DNA of 64,000 nt from Halopseudomonas xinjiangensis (GTDB taxonomy: Bacteria; Pseudomonadota; Gammaproteobacteria; Pseudomonadales; Pseudomonadaceae), in NCBI RefSeq assembly GCF_900104945.1, contig NZ_LT629736.1, positions 930,001-994,000 of the forward strand. The letters run 5' to 3'. The notes beneath the pieces were generated by a model that saw nothing but the letters and a program-made list of their open reading frames with translations, had not been told where the DNA came from and made no database searches. Position numbers and translations under genes: made by a program. The first letter of the stretch is position 1; every line of letters begins with the position of its first letter. Shown in pieces: positions 52,286 through 61,758 of this stretch.

Positions 52286-53383
52286 TCAGAGCACCTCTAC
52301 CCGGTCGCGGCCCTTGTTTTTGGCAGCATAGAGTGCCTGGTCTACCCGATCGAGCATGCGTTGCAAGGTTTCGTCTCCGCGGTACTGCGTGACGCCGAAA
52401 CTCGCGGTCTTGCTCTGCACGGTGTCGAACTCGTGCCTGTTGATTCGCTGGCGGAGGATTTCCGCAGCTTCGTGCGCCTGCTTTTGCCCGGTTTCCGGCA
52501 GAACGATAAGAAACTCCTCGCCTCCCAGTCTGCCGACCTGATCAACCTGCCGCACGTTATTACGCAGTAGAGCGGCAAACTGACGAAGTACTGTGTCGCC
52601 GACGGTATGGCCGAAGGTGTCATTGACCTGCTTGAAGTGATCAATGTCGATCAGGATCACCGAGAAGGGTGTCCCGTAGCGGTTGGCGCGCAGGCACTCC
52701 TCGTTGAACAGCTGCTCGATTCTCGACCGGTTCCATAGTCCGGTAAGGCCATCGGTGCTGGCGGATAGGGCCAGCTCCTTGTGATTGATGAACATCACCT
52801 TGTGAGCCCGCTCGAGGATATACGCGTTGACGATACCGAAGGAGAAGGCTGCCATCAGCCAGATCAGGTGCAACCGTTCGATACCGGGCGCAATAGTGCC
52901 GGCCAGCGTCACCACGAGAATCAGCAGTGTTGACCCCGAGGCGGTGAGAATGGCCAGACGCAACTTCAGGCCCGAGATGGTGAACGTCCAGATGATGATG
53001 AAATAGAGTTCCGGCAGGAAATACACGAAGTCCTGATGGTGGCTGTTCAACCAGAGATTGGCTGCGGTGGAGGCTACCGGCGCGGTAGCGAGTAAAAACA
53101 CCATAGGCTGACGCAAGCGATCGAAGAAACTCATCAGCAGGACCAGCAGCAGAGCAGCCGGGATCATGAGCCCGTGCACGGTCATCCGAGCGCCGTGCAT
53201 GGATTCGGCAACGTCTTGCTCCATCCAGGCATAGAGCACGTACAGCACCATCGTGAGCAGTGCGATCAGCCGGATTTGCGGCAACTTCGTCTGGTGATAC
53301 CAATCTGCAAACTCATCCCTGAAGGTGGCAGGGGACCCCTGCAAGGGGTCGAACGAACGTCGAATTGAATCCAAAGACTTCAC
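52286..53383 (-). CDS. Membrane diguanylate cyclase (GGDEF)
   Basis: It makes c-di-GMP from GTP. Six hydrophobic helices occupy about residues 20-180; then SASTDGLTGLWNRSRIEQLF leads into the GGDEF domain with the active-site variant RLGGEEFLIVLPE (GGEEF, functional in the family) and FGHTVGDTVLRQ. Start GTG 53383 has GGAG close upstream; an in-frame TTG at 53449 would add 22 residues. No EAL domain and no I-site RxxD four residues before GGEEF (VDQVGR at that place), so product inhibition at the classic site is doubtful. Confidence 0.88.
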   Translation of the reverse strand: MKSLDSIRRSFDPLQGSPATFRDEFADWYHQTKLPQIRLIALLTMVLYVLYAWMEQDVAESMHGARMTVHGLMIPAALLLVLLMSFFDRLRQPMVFLLATAPVASTAANLWLNSHHQDFVYFLPELYFIIIWTFTISGLKLRLAILTASGSTLLILVVTLAGTIAPGIERLHLIWLMAAFSFGIVNAYILERAHKVMFINHKELALSASTDGLTGLWNRSRIEQLFNEECLRANRYGTPFSVILIDIDHFKQVNDTFGHTVGDTVLRQFAALLRNNVRQVDQVGRLGGEEFLIVLPETGQKQAHEAAEILRQRINRHEFDTVQSKTASFGVTQYRGDETLQRMLDRVDQALYAAKNKGRDRVEVL

Positions 53384-53588
53384 AGGTACTCCGACAGCGG
53401 ATGCCTGAACATCGGGTGATTGAGCTTCGTTGGCAATCAGATTGAACAATCACTTCCGATTCGATATCTATGCTGGACCCGCTTTGACCATCAGCGGTTC
53501 AATCGAAGCGGCAAAATGATGGCTCGCCCGACGCGACTGTGGCTTGGGGTGCCGCCTTTCCCGCCCATTCAGGTAAGCATTCGGCGTT

Positions 53589-53849
53589 ATGGATTACTTC
53601 ATTATTGCGATCATCACCGTGGCGGGGCTGGCCTTTCACTGGTGGATATTTGTGCTGATCAGGCGCTGGTCGCAGCGCGACCTGGCGTTGTCATTGGCAG
53701 GCAAGGACCCGATCAAGCAGGCATTCATGCTGGAAAAACTCGCCGAGGCGCAGCGCCTGAAGGTCAGGCGCAAGGAACTCGACGCGTGGCTCGAAGCCGC
53801 ATCGCAGCGATACGATGCGCAGGCCGCTGGTACGGCTTCGTCTACGTAA
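53589..53849 (+). CDS. Small membrane protein with coiled-coil tail, 86 aa
   Basis: I recognise no family. One transmembrane helix (about 3-24, DYFIIAIITVAGLAFHWWIFV) is followed by a basic, helical cytoplasmic part ending with SQRYDAQAAGTASST. The ribosome binding site is weak (GGTAAGC upstream), and the gene is convergent with ilvD with only 3 nt between stops. Confidence 0.65.
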   Translation: MDYFIIAIITVAGLAFHWWIFVLIRRWSQRDLALSLAGKDPIKQAFMLEKLAEAQRLKVRRKELDAWLEAASQRYDAQAAGTASST

Positions 53850-53852
53850 GAC

Positions 53853-55526
53853 CTACTTGTCGGTCACCGCCCCTTCCGAGGCGCTCGACACCAGTTTCGC
53901 GTATTTCGCCAGCACGCCGCGCGTGTAGTTGGCCGGAGGGCGTTTCCAGCGCCGTCTCCGTTCGGCAAGAACGTCCTCCCCGACGTCCAGCGTGATCTGC
54001 CGGCTCTCGGCATCGATGCTTATCGGATCGCCATCCTCGACCAGCGCAATCGGCCCGCCCTCGTAAGCTTCCGGGGTGATGTGGCCGACCACGAAGCCAT
54101 GCGAGCCGCCGGAGAAACGGCCATCGGTGATCAGTGCGACCTCCTTGCCCAGACCCTTGCCCATGATCGCCGAGGTCGGCGAAAGCATCTCGCGCATGCC
54201 AGGCCCGCCCTTCGGCCCTTCGTAGCGGATCACCAATACGTCACCTGCCACGACCTCGCCGCCAAGGATCCCGGTCAGCGCCGCTTCTTCGCCGTGATAC
54301 ACCCGCGCCGTGCCCTTGAAATGCAAGCCTTCCTTGCCGGTGATCTTCGCGACGGCACCCTCCGGGGAGAGGTTGCCGTGCAGGATCACCAGATGCGAAT
54401 TGGGTTTCACCGGGTTGGAGAAGGGTCTGATGATGTCTTGCCCTTCCGGATAGTCCTGCACGTCCGCCAGATTTTCAGCCAGCGTCCTGCCGGTCACCGT
54501 AAGCGTATCGCCGTGCAGCAGGCCGGCATCCAGCAGGCGCTTCATCAAGGGTTGAATGCCACCGATCGCCACCAGCTCGGACATCATGTACTGGCCGCTC
54601 GGGCGGAGATCGGCAAGGACCGGAGTGGTCTTGCCCAGCTCGGTAAAGTCGTCGAGAGACAGGTCCACGCCGACGGCGTGAGCCATGCCCAGGAGATGCA
54701 GCACGGCGTTGGTCGAGCCGGCGAGGGCGATAACGACGCGAATCGCATTCTCGAAAGCCTTCCGGGTCATGATATCGCTGGGCTTGATGTCCTGTCGCAG
54801 CAGCTCGAGAACCTGCCGTCCGGCGTTGATGCAATCTTCGCTCTTGTCGAGTGATACCGCGTTCTGCGCGGAGGAGCCGGGGAGCGACATGCCCAGCGCC
54901 TCGATCGCTGAAGCCATGGTGTTGGCGGTGTACATGCCGCCGCAGGAGCCTGGGCCGGGGATGGCGGTTTCCTCGATCTGCTGCACCTCGACCAGATCAA
55001 TGTCACCCTTGGCGTGCTGGCCGACGGCTTCGAACACGGAGATGATGTCGGTGTGATTCGCCCCCGGTTTGATGGTGCCGCCATAAACGAAGATCGACGG
55101 CCGGTTCAGCCGCGCCATACCGATCAGGCAACCAGGCATGTTCTTGTCGCAGCCGCCTATGGCTACCAGGCCATCGAACCCTTCGCAGCCTGCGACCGTT
55201 TCGATCGAATCGGCGATCACTTCACGCGAGACCAGCGAGTACTTCATGCCCTCGGTACCGTTGGCGATACCGTCGGAGATGGTGATGGTGTTGAAAATCA
55301 CGCTCTTGCCGCCGCTTGCATCCACGCCACGCCCGGCATCTTCGGCCAGCTTGTTGATATGCATGTTGCACGGGGTCACGTTGGCCCAGGTCGAAGCGAT
55401 GCCCACCTGCGGCTTGGTGAAGTCGTCGTCGGTAAAGCCAACCGCGCGCAACATGGCGCGGGCAGGCGTTGCTGCGACGCCGTCCACTACTTGTGAGGAG
55501 TATTTTCGCATCGTGTCATCGGTCAT
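53853..55526 (-). CDS. ilvD: Dihydroxy-acid dehydratase IlvD
   Basis: It dehydrates 2,3-dihydroxy-isovalerate and its homologue in valine, leucine and isoleucine synthesis, using an Fe-S cluster and Mg2+. Length 557 is within the family range. Cluster cysteines are in TPCNMHI near 52-58, GGCDKNMPGC near 126-135 and PGSCGGMYTANTM near 194-206. The C-terminal GGSHGFVVGHITPEA is typical. ATG 55526 has GAGGA upstream. The CDKNMPGC form is that of the shorter, often [2Fe-2S], IlvD group. Confidence 0.95.
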   Translation of the reverse strand: MTDDTMRKYSSQVVDGVAATPARAMLRAVGFTDDDFTKPQVGIASTWANVTPCNMHINKLAEDAGRGVDASGGKSVIFNTITISDGIANGTEGMKYSLVSREVIADSIETVAGCEGFDGLVAIGGCDKNMPGCLIGMARLNRPSIFVYGGTIKPGANHTDIISVFEAVGQHAKGDIDLVEVQQIEETAIPGPGSCGGMYTANTMASAIEALGMSLPGSSAQNAVSLDKSEDCINAGRQVLELLRQDIKPSDIMTRKAFENAIRVVIALAGSTNAVLHLLGMAHAVGVDLSLDDFTELGKTTPVLADLRPSGQYMMSELVAIGGIQPLMKRLLDAGLLHGDTLTVTGRTLAENLADVQDYPEGQDIIRPFSNPVKPNSHLVILHGNLSPEGAVAKITGKEGLHFKGTARVYHGEEAALTGILGGEVVAGDVLVIRYEGPKGGPGMREMLSPTSAIMGKGLGKEVALITDGRFSGGSHGFVVGHITPEAYEGGPIALVEDGDPISIDAESRQITLDVGEDVLAERRRRWKRPPANYTRGVLAKYAKLVSSASEGAVTDK

Positions 55527-55618
55527 CGCTCGGATCCTCGTGCTGGTTGTTGGTGTTGTGACAGGCCGGGCTCGAAAAGGTGTCCTTCTCTTCCGGCCCG
55601 GTCACCTCGGCTAAACAC

Positions 55619-55750
55619 TCAAACCAGGTCGCGCTTTTCCTGACGCGCAGCCCGAGCGTCCTTGACCGTTGCGCCCAGAATCATCACCAGCACTGCCAGG
55701 GATACCGCCGGCCAGATAAGGACATAGCCTGCCAGAATGTAGGTTTGCAT
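55619..55750 (-). CDS. Transporter small subunit, 43 aa
   Basis: The encoded peptide is MQTYILAGYVLIWPAVSLAV followed by LVMILGATVKDARAARQEKR and DLV. One transmembrane helix (about 5-26) with the YVLIWP pattern and a charged tail is the layout of putative transporter small subunits that accompany sodium:solute symporters. GGAG lies 8 nt ahead of ATG 55750. It starts 17 nt after the symporter stop codon, in one operon. Such subunits are easily missed in annotation. Confidence 0.8.
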   Translation of the reverse strand: MQTYILAGYVLIWPAVSLAVLVMILGATVKDARAARQEKRDLV

Positions 55751-55767
55751 ATTGATGTCTCCGATTA

Positions 55768-57420
55768 TCACTTGGTTGGAAGCTCAGTCGTATCGTCGTA
55801 GTTGCCGACCGATTGTCCGATGCTGGCGAACTCGAACCTGTGTGAGCTCATCAGGCTTATCGTCACACAAACCAGTGTGCTCACACCGTAAGCGGTGAGC
55901 GACGCCAGCAGGATGGTGTAATCACGCAGGAAGCCGACAGCGAACCACGCCAGAACCACGGCGCCGAGTATTCCGACGATGACGCCGGCGCGACGTCCGA
56001 AGAAGCCGAAAGCCATCAGGCCGATCACTACGCCGCCGCCGATCGAAGCCAGCAGCTCGAAAAGCAGGCCAGTCACCCCGGCCATATTCAGCAGCTCGAA
56101 GCGGGCCACGCAGAACATCAACAGGCCGGCAATCACGGCCGAGGTGAACGCTGCGTTGGTCACGCGGTTCCAGAAGCAGCTGGCAATGACCGGGAAAACG
56201 ATTGCGCCCCATAGCGCGCCCACGAAGACCAGCATGATGAGAATATCCATCGACAAGCTGGCAAGAACGACGCCGATGAGCGTGGCGACAATCATCGTCA
56301 GCCGACCAATGAATAGCATACGCGTCGGATCAGGCCGTCCCCTGGCGATGTTCTTGCCATAGACATCCGCCATGACGATCGCCGAGAGCGCGCAGAGATC
56401 CGAATCGGCAGTAGACGAGAGCGAGCCGATCACGAGGATGAAAAACAGTGCAATGAACACGGGCGACAGATACAGCGAAACCATCTGCGGGATGAGATTG
56501 TTCATGTCCCCGTCGATGGGCTCGAGGCCGGTCATCAGCGCCATCAGGCCGATCATGCCGAGGCCGATGACGATCGCGCCGTAGCCGATGGTCGCAGTGA
56601 TGAAGGTCGGTTTGATGTGATCTTCGCGGACGGCGAACAAGCGTTGCGAAATGGTCTGGTTGCCAATGGCGTACGCCAGTACGGCGACGAAGAACGGCGC
56701 GCCCTGATTGAGGATGGCTTCGGTGGAAAACAGGTCGGCCTGCTCGGGCGTCAGTAGCGCCATCCCTTCACTCAACACGCCAGGCCCGCCCAGCGAGAAC
56801 AGCACCGCAGGGATGATCAGGATGGCTATTGCCATCATTGCCATAAGCTGTGCGAAGTCGGTCAGTACCGAGGCGCGGAACCCGGACCACAAGGTATACG
56901 CCAGCACGCCGACACCGGCGATGATGACGCCGGCCTGGAAGGATAGGGGCGACAGCACCGAGACCAGCGCGCCGGAAGCAGTGAAATTGACCATCAGGCT
57001 GATGATGCTGCCCAGCACGTTGGACGAGGCCAGGATAAGCTGGCTGGAGGCACCGTGGCGCGCGTGGATCAATTCACCCAAGGTGTGCGCATTGGGAGCG
57101 AGTTTGCGAAACCGGCGACCGAACGGATAGATGAACAGGATCATCAACGCACCCCATAAGCCGTAGTGCAGAGGCCCGGAAATACCATAGGTGTAGCCGG
57201 AGGTGGCGGCAGCGTAAAACGAGGCTGCCCATATCCACGTGGCAGTCATGCTGGCCGCACCCAACCCGAAGCCGAGGTTGTGATTGGAAACCATGAACGC
57301 GTCGGTACTTTCCTTCTTGTTCTTGATCAACAGTGTGAGCAAGTAGGTGCCGCCATAAAAGGCGAGCAGGAGAGCGAGCACTGTAAAGGTCGAAAATTGG
57401 TAGAAGTCGGAGTCGTTCAA
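55768..57420 (-). CDS. Sodium:solute symporter (SSS family)
   Basis: This has 550 residues from TTG 57420, with GAGGG 6 nt upstream; an earlier TTG at 57444 is possible. There are about 13 hydrophobic helices. The SSS signature appears as FGLGAASMTATWIWAASFYAA near 51-71 and LRDYTIL late; GQTISQRLFAVRED-like (GNQTISQRLFAVRED) and SSTADSDLCALSAIVMADVYGKNI near 340-363 hold the Na2 site serines. The substrate is unknown; urea-like (DUR3), proline or pantothenate are typical of relatives. Coupled to a 43-aa small subunit gene. Confidence 0.88.
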   Translation of the reverse strand: MNDSDFYQFSTFTVLALLLAFYGGTYLLTLLIKNKKESTDAFMVSNHNLGFGLGAASMTATWIWAASFYAAATSGYTYGISGPLHYGLWGALMILFIYPFGRRFRKLAPNAHTLGELIHARHGASSQLILASSNVLGSIISLMVNFTASGALVSVLSPLSFQAGVIIAGVGVLAYTLWSGFRASVLTDFAQLMAMMAIAILIIPAVLFSLGGPGVLSEGMALLTPEQADLFSTEAILNQGAPFFVAVLAYAIGNQTISQRLFAVREDHIKPTFITATIGYGAIVIGLGMIGLMALMTGLEPIDGDMNNLIPQMVSLYLSPVFIALFFILVIGSLSSTADSDLCALSAIVMADVYGKNIARGRPDPTRMLFIGRLTMIVATLIGVVLASLSMDILIMLVFVGALWGAIVFPVIASCFWNRVTNAAFTSAVIAGLLMFCVARFELLNMAGVTGLLFELLASIGGGVVIGLMAFGFFGRRAGVIVGILGAVVLAWFAVGFLRDYTILLASLTAYGVSTLVCVTISLMSSHRFEFASIGQSVGNYDDTTELPTK

Positions 57421-57897
57421 GCATATCCCTCTGTCGGTTCGCAAGGCTGCTTGCGCGGTCGGCCCGGCAGGGCGCTGCCAAACCCGGCAAGTAAAGATTT
57501 TCGCCGCACGGTCCCACCGGGACAGTTGCCTGGGTCGTGACGATCAGGTTACGCCGCGATCATTGGACGGTCAGAACAAATGGGGTCTGACCCGGGTGCG
57601 CCAGCGCAAAAGCTGGTAAACGAGACGTGCAAAACCGAGCTTTGCTGCAGCTCGGCGGAGACTTACCCTAACCGCTTGGGCGGGATTAGTCCACGACCGG
57701 AGCGCGCGTGCGGTGCGAAACAGGACGGGGAAAGGCTGGAGTTTCGCGCCACATAGCCGTCGTATCATCGAGGGCGGCTCTCACGGCAGCGGGCACGACA
57801 GTGAAGCGGGGCAAGTGCTTGGGAAGGTTGCGGCCGGTATGGAGATGCCCGGCCATATGGCCGGGCATCACTAGTGCGCCTACGGGGGGCAGTGCGG
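57421..57897. other. 477-bp intergenic region
   Basis: No gene is supported. GGGGTCTGACCC near 57579-57590 is a small palindrome like the GGGGTCAGA remnants. 57844-57869 is a perfect 26-bp palindrome. Confidence 0.5.
57844..57869. terminator. Perfect 26-bp palindrome, likely terminator of the hotdog gene
   Basis: GATGCCCGGCCAT and its exact complement ATGGCCGGGCATC meet without a loop. It lies 29 nt beyond the stop of the minus-strand gene at 57898. No T-run is present. Confidence 0.6.
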
Positions 57898-58818
57898 CTA
57901 GGCAGATGCTTCGGCTTCGTAATTTGCGTAGGAATGCTTCAGCGTCGCGTGGTTGAGTAACATCTCGGCCTTGAGCGTTTCGCCCTTGGCGTCATAAATT
58001 CGCGTCCGCACCCAATACGACTCGGTGCGCTTGCTTTCCGACAGCGCTGCGATTTCGCGGCGGATCACATACTCCTCGCCAACGAACAGCGGCCCGTCGA
58101 CCATGCGGATTTCCTGGTCGGCAAACAGGCCGATTACCGGCTGCTTGACCGGGAAAGCGGCCTGCTTGCTGGTGTATTCAGCCAGCACACTGACCATCTC
58201 CAGCGGGATGATCGCCCGACCCCAAGGGGTGCTCTCGGCATCGGAGTACCACGGCGAATTTTCCGTTATGCGTTCGAGCTTCTGGTTGAGCGAGAACGGA
58301 TACAGATTGCCCATATGCTGGTCGGCATCCATGCGCACGCGTTCTTCTTCAGCGCCTTTCATGCCTACCTGAAGATCCGACAGGATTACCAGCTTCTCCG
58401 GGGCGCGGAGCTTGGCCATGCGCTCGTCCAATAGCGTAGGTCCATCCCCAGGGCCGATGCTGGCGCTGGCTTCGAGCACTGGCGTGCCGTCGGCCTTTTC
58501 GGCCCAGCAGCGCAAGCGGGTTGCACCCGGGGCAGGCAGTTCGACGAAGGCGCGTACCTGCTCGCCTTCGACGACCATGTTCTGGAAGTGAGCGGAAAAA
58601 CAGCCGCTCTCGAACCAGGCCTGGCCGAACACCTCGACCAGCAAGGGGACGAACTGGCTGAAGTGCGTGGGCCCTTCGATAGGGCCAGCCTTGAAGCCGA
58701 GCTTCTCGGCCATGCTGTCATCGTGGATCGATGTGTGGCCGCTGTATTCCTGTTCCTGCAGCATTTGCCGGGGCTCGCGCAGTGGGCCGCACAGGTGTAA
58801 CGGAGTATCAAAACTCAT
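57898..58818 (-). CDS. Hotdog-fold (MaoC-like) protein
   Basis: This is a 306-residue protein with two hotdog-type halves. GHTSIHDDSMAEKLGFKAGPIEGPTHFSQFVPLL near 27-60 resembles the hydratase-2 region, and the second half has WGRAIIPLEMVSVLAEY near 198-214 and VIGLFADQEIRMVDGPLFVGEEYVI near 226-250. The reaction is not known. It lies 18 nt after a flavin oxidoreductase gene, with AAAGGAG upstream of ATG 58818, so the pair forms an operon and may act on the same CoA ester or nitro compound. Confidence 0.75.
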   Translation of the reverse strand: MSFDTPLHLCGPLREPRQMLQEQEYSGHTSIHDDSMAEKLGFKAGPIEGPTHFSQFVPLLVEVFGQAWFESGCFSAHFQNMVVEGEQVRAFVELPAPGATRLRCWAEKADGTPVLEASASIGPGDGPTLLDERMAKLRAPEKLVILSDLQVGMKGAEEERVRMDADQHMGNLYPFSLNQKLERITENSPWYSDAESTPWGRAIIPLEMVSVLAEYTSKQAAFPVKQPVIGLFADQEIRMVDGPLFVGEEYVIRREIAALSESKRTESYWVRTRIYDAKGETLKAEMLLNHATLKHSYANYEAEASA

Positions 58819-58836
58819 GCGTGACTCCTTTATTTA

Positions 58837-59814
58837 TCAGCCGTTGAGCATGCGGGTGAGGCGGTCACGCATGATCCCTTCAGCCTGGGCCATGATGCGA
58901 TCGATCAGCTCTTTCACGGTCGGGACATCATTGATCAGCCCGGCGACCATGCCGCAGGACCAGGCACCGGCGTCCATCTCGCCAGTTTTCATGATGCGCG
59001 GATAGACGCCTGCAACTTCCTCGGCGATATCGGCGAATTTCAGGTCGGCGCCCAGCTTGCGCTCTTTCTCGAGCAGGCGCTCGACGGCACTGTTGTTCAG
59101 CACACGCTCGGTATTGCGCAGCGGGCGCATGACCAGGCGGGTATCCAGTTCGCTGGCCGCAACGATAGCCTGCTTGACGTTCTCGTGAACCGGGGCCTCC
59201 TTGGTGGCGATGAAGCGGGTACCCATGTTCATACCTTCGGCGCCCATCGCCAGCGCAGCGGCGAGCGAGCGGCCGTCTGCCATGCCGCCGGAAGCGACAA
59301 AGGGAATTTCCAGCTCATCCGCAGCGCGCGGCAACAGGATGAAGTTCGGTACATCATCTTCCCCGGGGTGCCCGCCACACTCGAATCCATCCACGCTGAC
59401 CGCGTCGCAGCCGATCGCCTGGGCTTTGAGTGCATGACGTACCGCAGTGCATTTGTGGATCACCTTGACGCCGTGCTCTTTCAGCGCCGGTAGGTACTTC
59501 TGCGGATTGTTGCCGGCGGTCTCGACCACCTTCACGCCGCCCTTGATGATCGCCTCGACATAGCCCGGGTAGTCCGGCGGATTGACCGAAGGCAGGAAAG
59601 TCAGGTTGACACCGAAGGGCTTGTCGGTCATCTCGCGGCAACGGCGGATCTCTTCGGCCAGCGCGGCAGGGTTGGGCTGCGTGAGGGCGGTGATCATGCC
59701 CAGGCCGCCAGCATTGGCGACTGCGGAGGCGAGCTCGGCATAGCCGACATGGTGCATGCCGCCCTGGATGATCGGATGTTCGATGCCGAAAAGTTCGGTG
59801 ATTCTGGTTTTCAT
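58837..59814 (-). CDS. NAD(P)H-dependent flavin oxidoreductase / nitronate monooxygenase
   Basis: This is a 325-residue FMN-binding TIM barrel. Typical blocks: ELFGIEHPIIQGGMHHVGYAELASAVANAGGLGMI near 7-41, VDGFECGGHPGEDD near 141-154 with the catalytic His of nitronate monooxygenases, and PFVASGGMADGRSLAAALAMGAEGMNMGTRF near 171-201. Members oxidise alkyl nitronates or act as enoyl reductases. It is first in a two-gene operon with a hotdog protein. Confidence 0.9.
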   Translation of the reverse strand: MKTRITELFGIEHPIIQGGMHHVGYAELASAVANAGGLGMITALTQPNPAALAEEIRRCREMTDKPFGVNLTFLPSVNPPDYPGYVEAIIKGGVKVVETAGNNPQKYLPALKEHGVKVIHKCTAVRHALKAQAIGCDAVSVDGFECGGHPGEDDVPNFILLPRAADELEIPFVASGGMADGRSLAAALAMGAEGMNMGTRFIATKEAPVHENVKQAIVAASELDTRLVMRPLRNTERVLNNSAVERLLEKERKLGADLKFADIAEEVAGVYPRIMKTGEMDAGAWSCGMVAGLINDVPTVKELIDRIMAQAEGIMRDRLTRMLNG

Positions 59815-60025
59815 ATGGCCCTCTGTTCATTCCGCTGATCGGCCTGCCTGCAGCAGGCGCGGGTGGGAGAAGTTGGTCGAATCAACCGGAAGAGTGTAGG
59901 CGTGGTAACGCCTTAATTGCCATGTAAGTGCGGTATTCACCTGATTGATACTTCTCGCGCTAGCGACCGGCTGATGTAGGGTTCCACATACCTGCGACGA
60001 CGTTGGCGAATGGGAGCGAGACAAC

Positions 60026-61000
60026 ATGTACAGCATCGAAGACGTCGAGCTACAGAAATGGACCGTCAGCGGGCTCGATGCTCGCGTCGCTGTACTCGGT
60101 CAAGGACCGGTCGCCCTCTGCGTACACGGCTGGCCAGAGTGCTGGTATTCCTGGCGGCATCAGATGGTCTTGTTGGCAAACGCCGGCTATCGCGTCATCG
60201 CGCCGGACATGCCCGGCTTCGGGCAAACGCAGGGATATGCGGAGATCGCCGATTACACGATCGAGCGGACAGGCAGGTTCCTCTCCGATTTGATCGCCGA
60301 GGCGGGCGTTTCCAACGTACTACTGCTTGGCCATGACTGGGGTGCGATCAACGTGTGGGGCTTCGCGCTGCAGTATCCGCACAAGGTCTCGAAGATGGTG
60401 GTCATGAGTGTGCCGCTGAAGCCCCTCGGCGAACAGCCGCCCACCGAACAGCTGCGTGAGTTGTTTCAGGATCGATTCTTCTACCAGTTGTACTTTCAGC
60501 AGCCCGGCGTCGCAGAAGCCGAATTTGACGCGGACCCGGAGGGAATATTGCGCGCATTGTTCTGCTCGCCCGACACGCCCCGCGCCAAACCGGTTCTGGG
60601 CAAGTCCATAAGTGAAGGCGGCGGCTGGATCGGCCGGCTGGGCAAGCCGCTGGAGCAACCCGGCTGGCTAACTGACGAGGCCATCGCCTATTACGTGAAA
60701 ACCTATCGGCAGAGCGGCTTCGCCGGCGGGCTCCATTACTACCGAAACATCGACCGGAATTGGCGGATCATGCAGCGGTACGCCGATGCGCGTATCGATT
60801 GCCCGGTGTTGTTTTTATCCGGCGAAATGGATTACGCGACCCAGCGCGCTACGGCAGAGCATTTGGTCGCGCAAATGATCGATCGTGTGCCCAGCCTGAC
60901 GGTCCAGGTTTTGCCAGACAAGGGACATTGGCTACAAGGTGAGGCGACCGAAGAGGTAAACCGGGCGCTGCTCCGATTTGTCGGGGTTCATGGTCAGTGA
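60026..61000 (+). CDS. Alpha/beta hydrolase, epoxide-hydrolase-like
   Basis: This is a 324-residue enzyme. HGWPECWYSWRHQ at 34-46 is the oxyanion HGWPE motif; the nucleophile is D104 in LLGHDWGAINVW, as in epoxide hydrolases and haloalkane dehalogenases; DKGHWLQGE near the C-terminus supplies the histidine. Cap-domain tyrosines (FFYQLYFQQPG, YYVKTYRQSGF, LHYYRNIDRNW) are consistent with epoxide hydrolase. It is cytoplasmic with no signal peptide. Stands alone. Confidence 0.88.
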   Translation: MYSIEDVELQKWTVSGLDARVAVLGQGPVALCVHGWPECWYSWRHQMVLLANAGYRVIAPDMPGFGQTQGYAEIADYTIERTGRFLSDLIAEAGVSNVLLLGHDWGAINVWGFALQYPHKVSKMVVMSVPLKPLGEQPPTEQLRELFQDRFFYQLYFQQPGVAEAEFDADPEGILRALFCSPDTPRAKPVLGKSISEGGGWIGRLGKPLEQPGWLTDEAIAYYVKTYRQSGFAGGLHYYRNIDRNWRIMQRYADARIDCPVLFLSGEMDYATQRATAEHLVAQMIDRVPSLTVQVLPDKGHWLQGEATEEVNRALLRFVGVHGQ

Positions 61001-61176
61001 AGCCCGGCCGTCTCCCGGCACGTGTTTTTGCGACCCGGTCAATAACCGCAACCGACATGGCCTGGGGCGAGGGTTGCGATAAGTTTTCATAATAAGAAAG
61101 ATAGCGACAATCCGCTTTGCCTATACGCCGCTTCGCTTGATGATGGCATACACACCTACACAAGAGGAGTATGTCA

Positions 61177-61275
61177 ATGAAACTGATCAAGCGGATTCTG
61201 CAGCGCAAGCAATCTGACCAGATCGCCGGCCAGGATGCAGGCATCGAACACCCGAACTTCTGGATGTATCACTGA
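61177..61275 (+). CDS. Unrecognised 32-residue peptide gene
   Basis: A short ORF, too small for usual ORF cut-offs, reads MKLIKRILQRKQSDQIAGQD then AGIEHPNFWMYH. GAGGAG lies 7 nt before ATG 61177; a first ATG at 61171 is in frame but too close to it. The N-terminal half is a basic amphipathic helix, the end aromatic. A hairpin with GGGACC / GGTCCC arms follows (61286-61314). I know no family. The strong ribosome binding site and own hairpin favour a real gene, but its length makes chance possible. Confidence 0.5.
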   Translation: MKLIKRILQRKQSDQIAGQDAGIEHPNFWMYH

Positions 61276-61758
61276 GTTGGCTGTGGGGGACCGACCGCCT
61301 CGGGCGCTGGTCCCTGCCTCGTTCTGCTATCCGCCGACCAAGCCAGATCGGTTTGGCTCCGACCGTTCTTCTGCGATGCGAGTGCTCGCGCATCGAGCAA
61401 GTTCCAGTACCTGTGCGTTCGTGTCGTTTTTCCTGAACTTGTTCGAAGGCGAGCAAGGTGAAACAGAGATTCTTCCTAAGCGAGAAATAAACTATCCCGG
61501 TGATAATAGCGTTATCTGAAGTTTCGCCATCACCCAAATAGGTGAATCGAGAGTAGTGCTGGAATCGTGTCATTGTGCCTGCAACCAGTTGATTTGGATC
61601 CATTGTTCGGCCATAACCCATACGGGTGAAATTGACGTTCTGACATTGACTTGCTTCTTTTCCAACTTACACTTCGAGAGTCTGATGTCCGGCTGTCCCC
61701 TGGAAACATCGGTCAAAGAAGTTTCGATAAAAACAAATTAGAAACTCTCGGAGTAAAA
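61276..61758. other. 483-bp leader region of the polyester hydrolase gene
   Basis: No gene is supported. The region is clearly more A+T-rich than its surroundings from about 61480. It holds a small palindrome GATAATAGCGTTATC (61502-61516), a sigma70-like promoter (61646-61673) and an inverted pair CGAGAGT / ACTCTCG (near 61675 and 61744) just ahead of the start codon. Confidence 0.5.
61646..61673 (+). promoter_or_regulatory. Sigma70-like promoter of the polyester hydrolase gene
   Basis: TTGACT (61646-61651), a 16-nt spacer and TACACT (61668-61673). The -35 matches 5 of 6 and the -10 matches 4 of 6 consensus bases. It would give a leader of about 80 nt. Confidence 0.5.
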
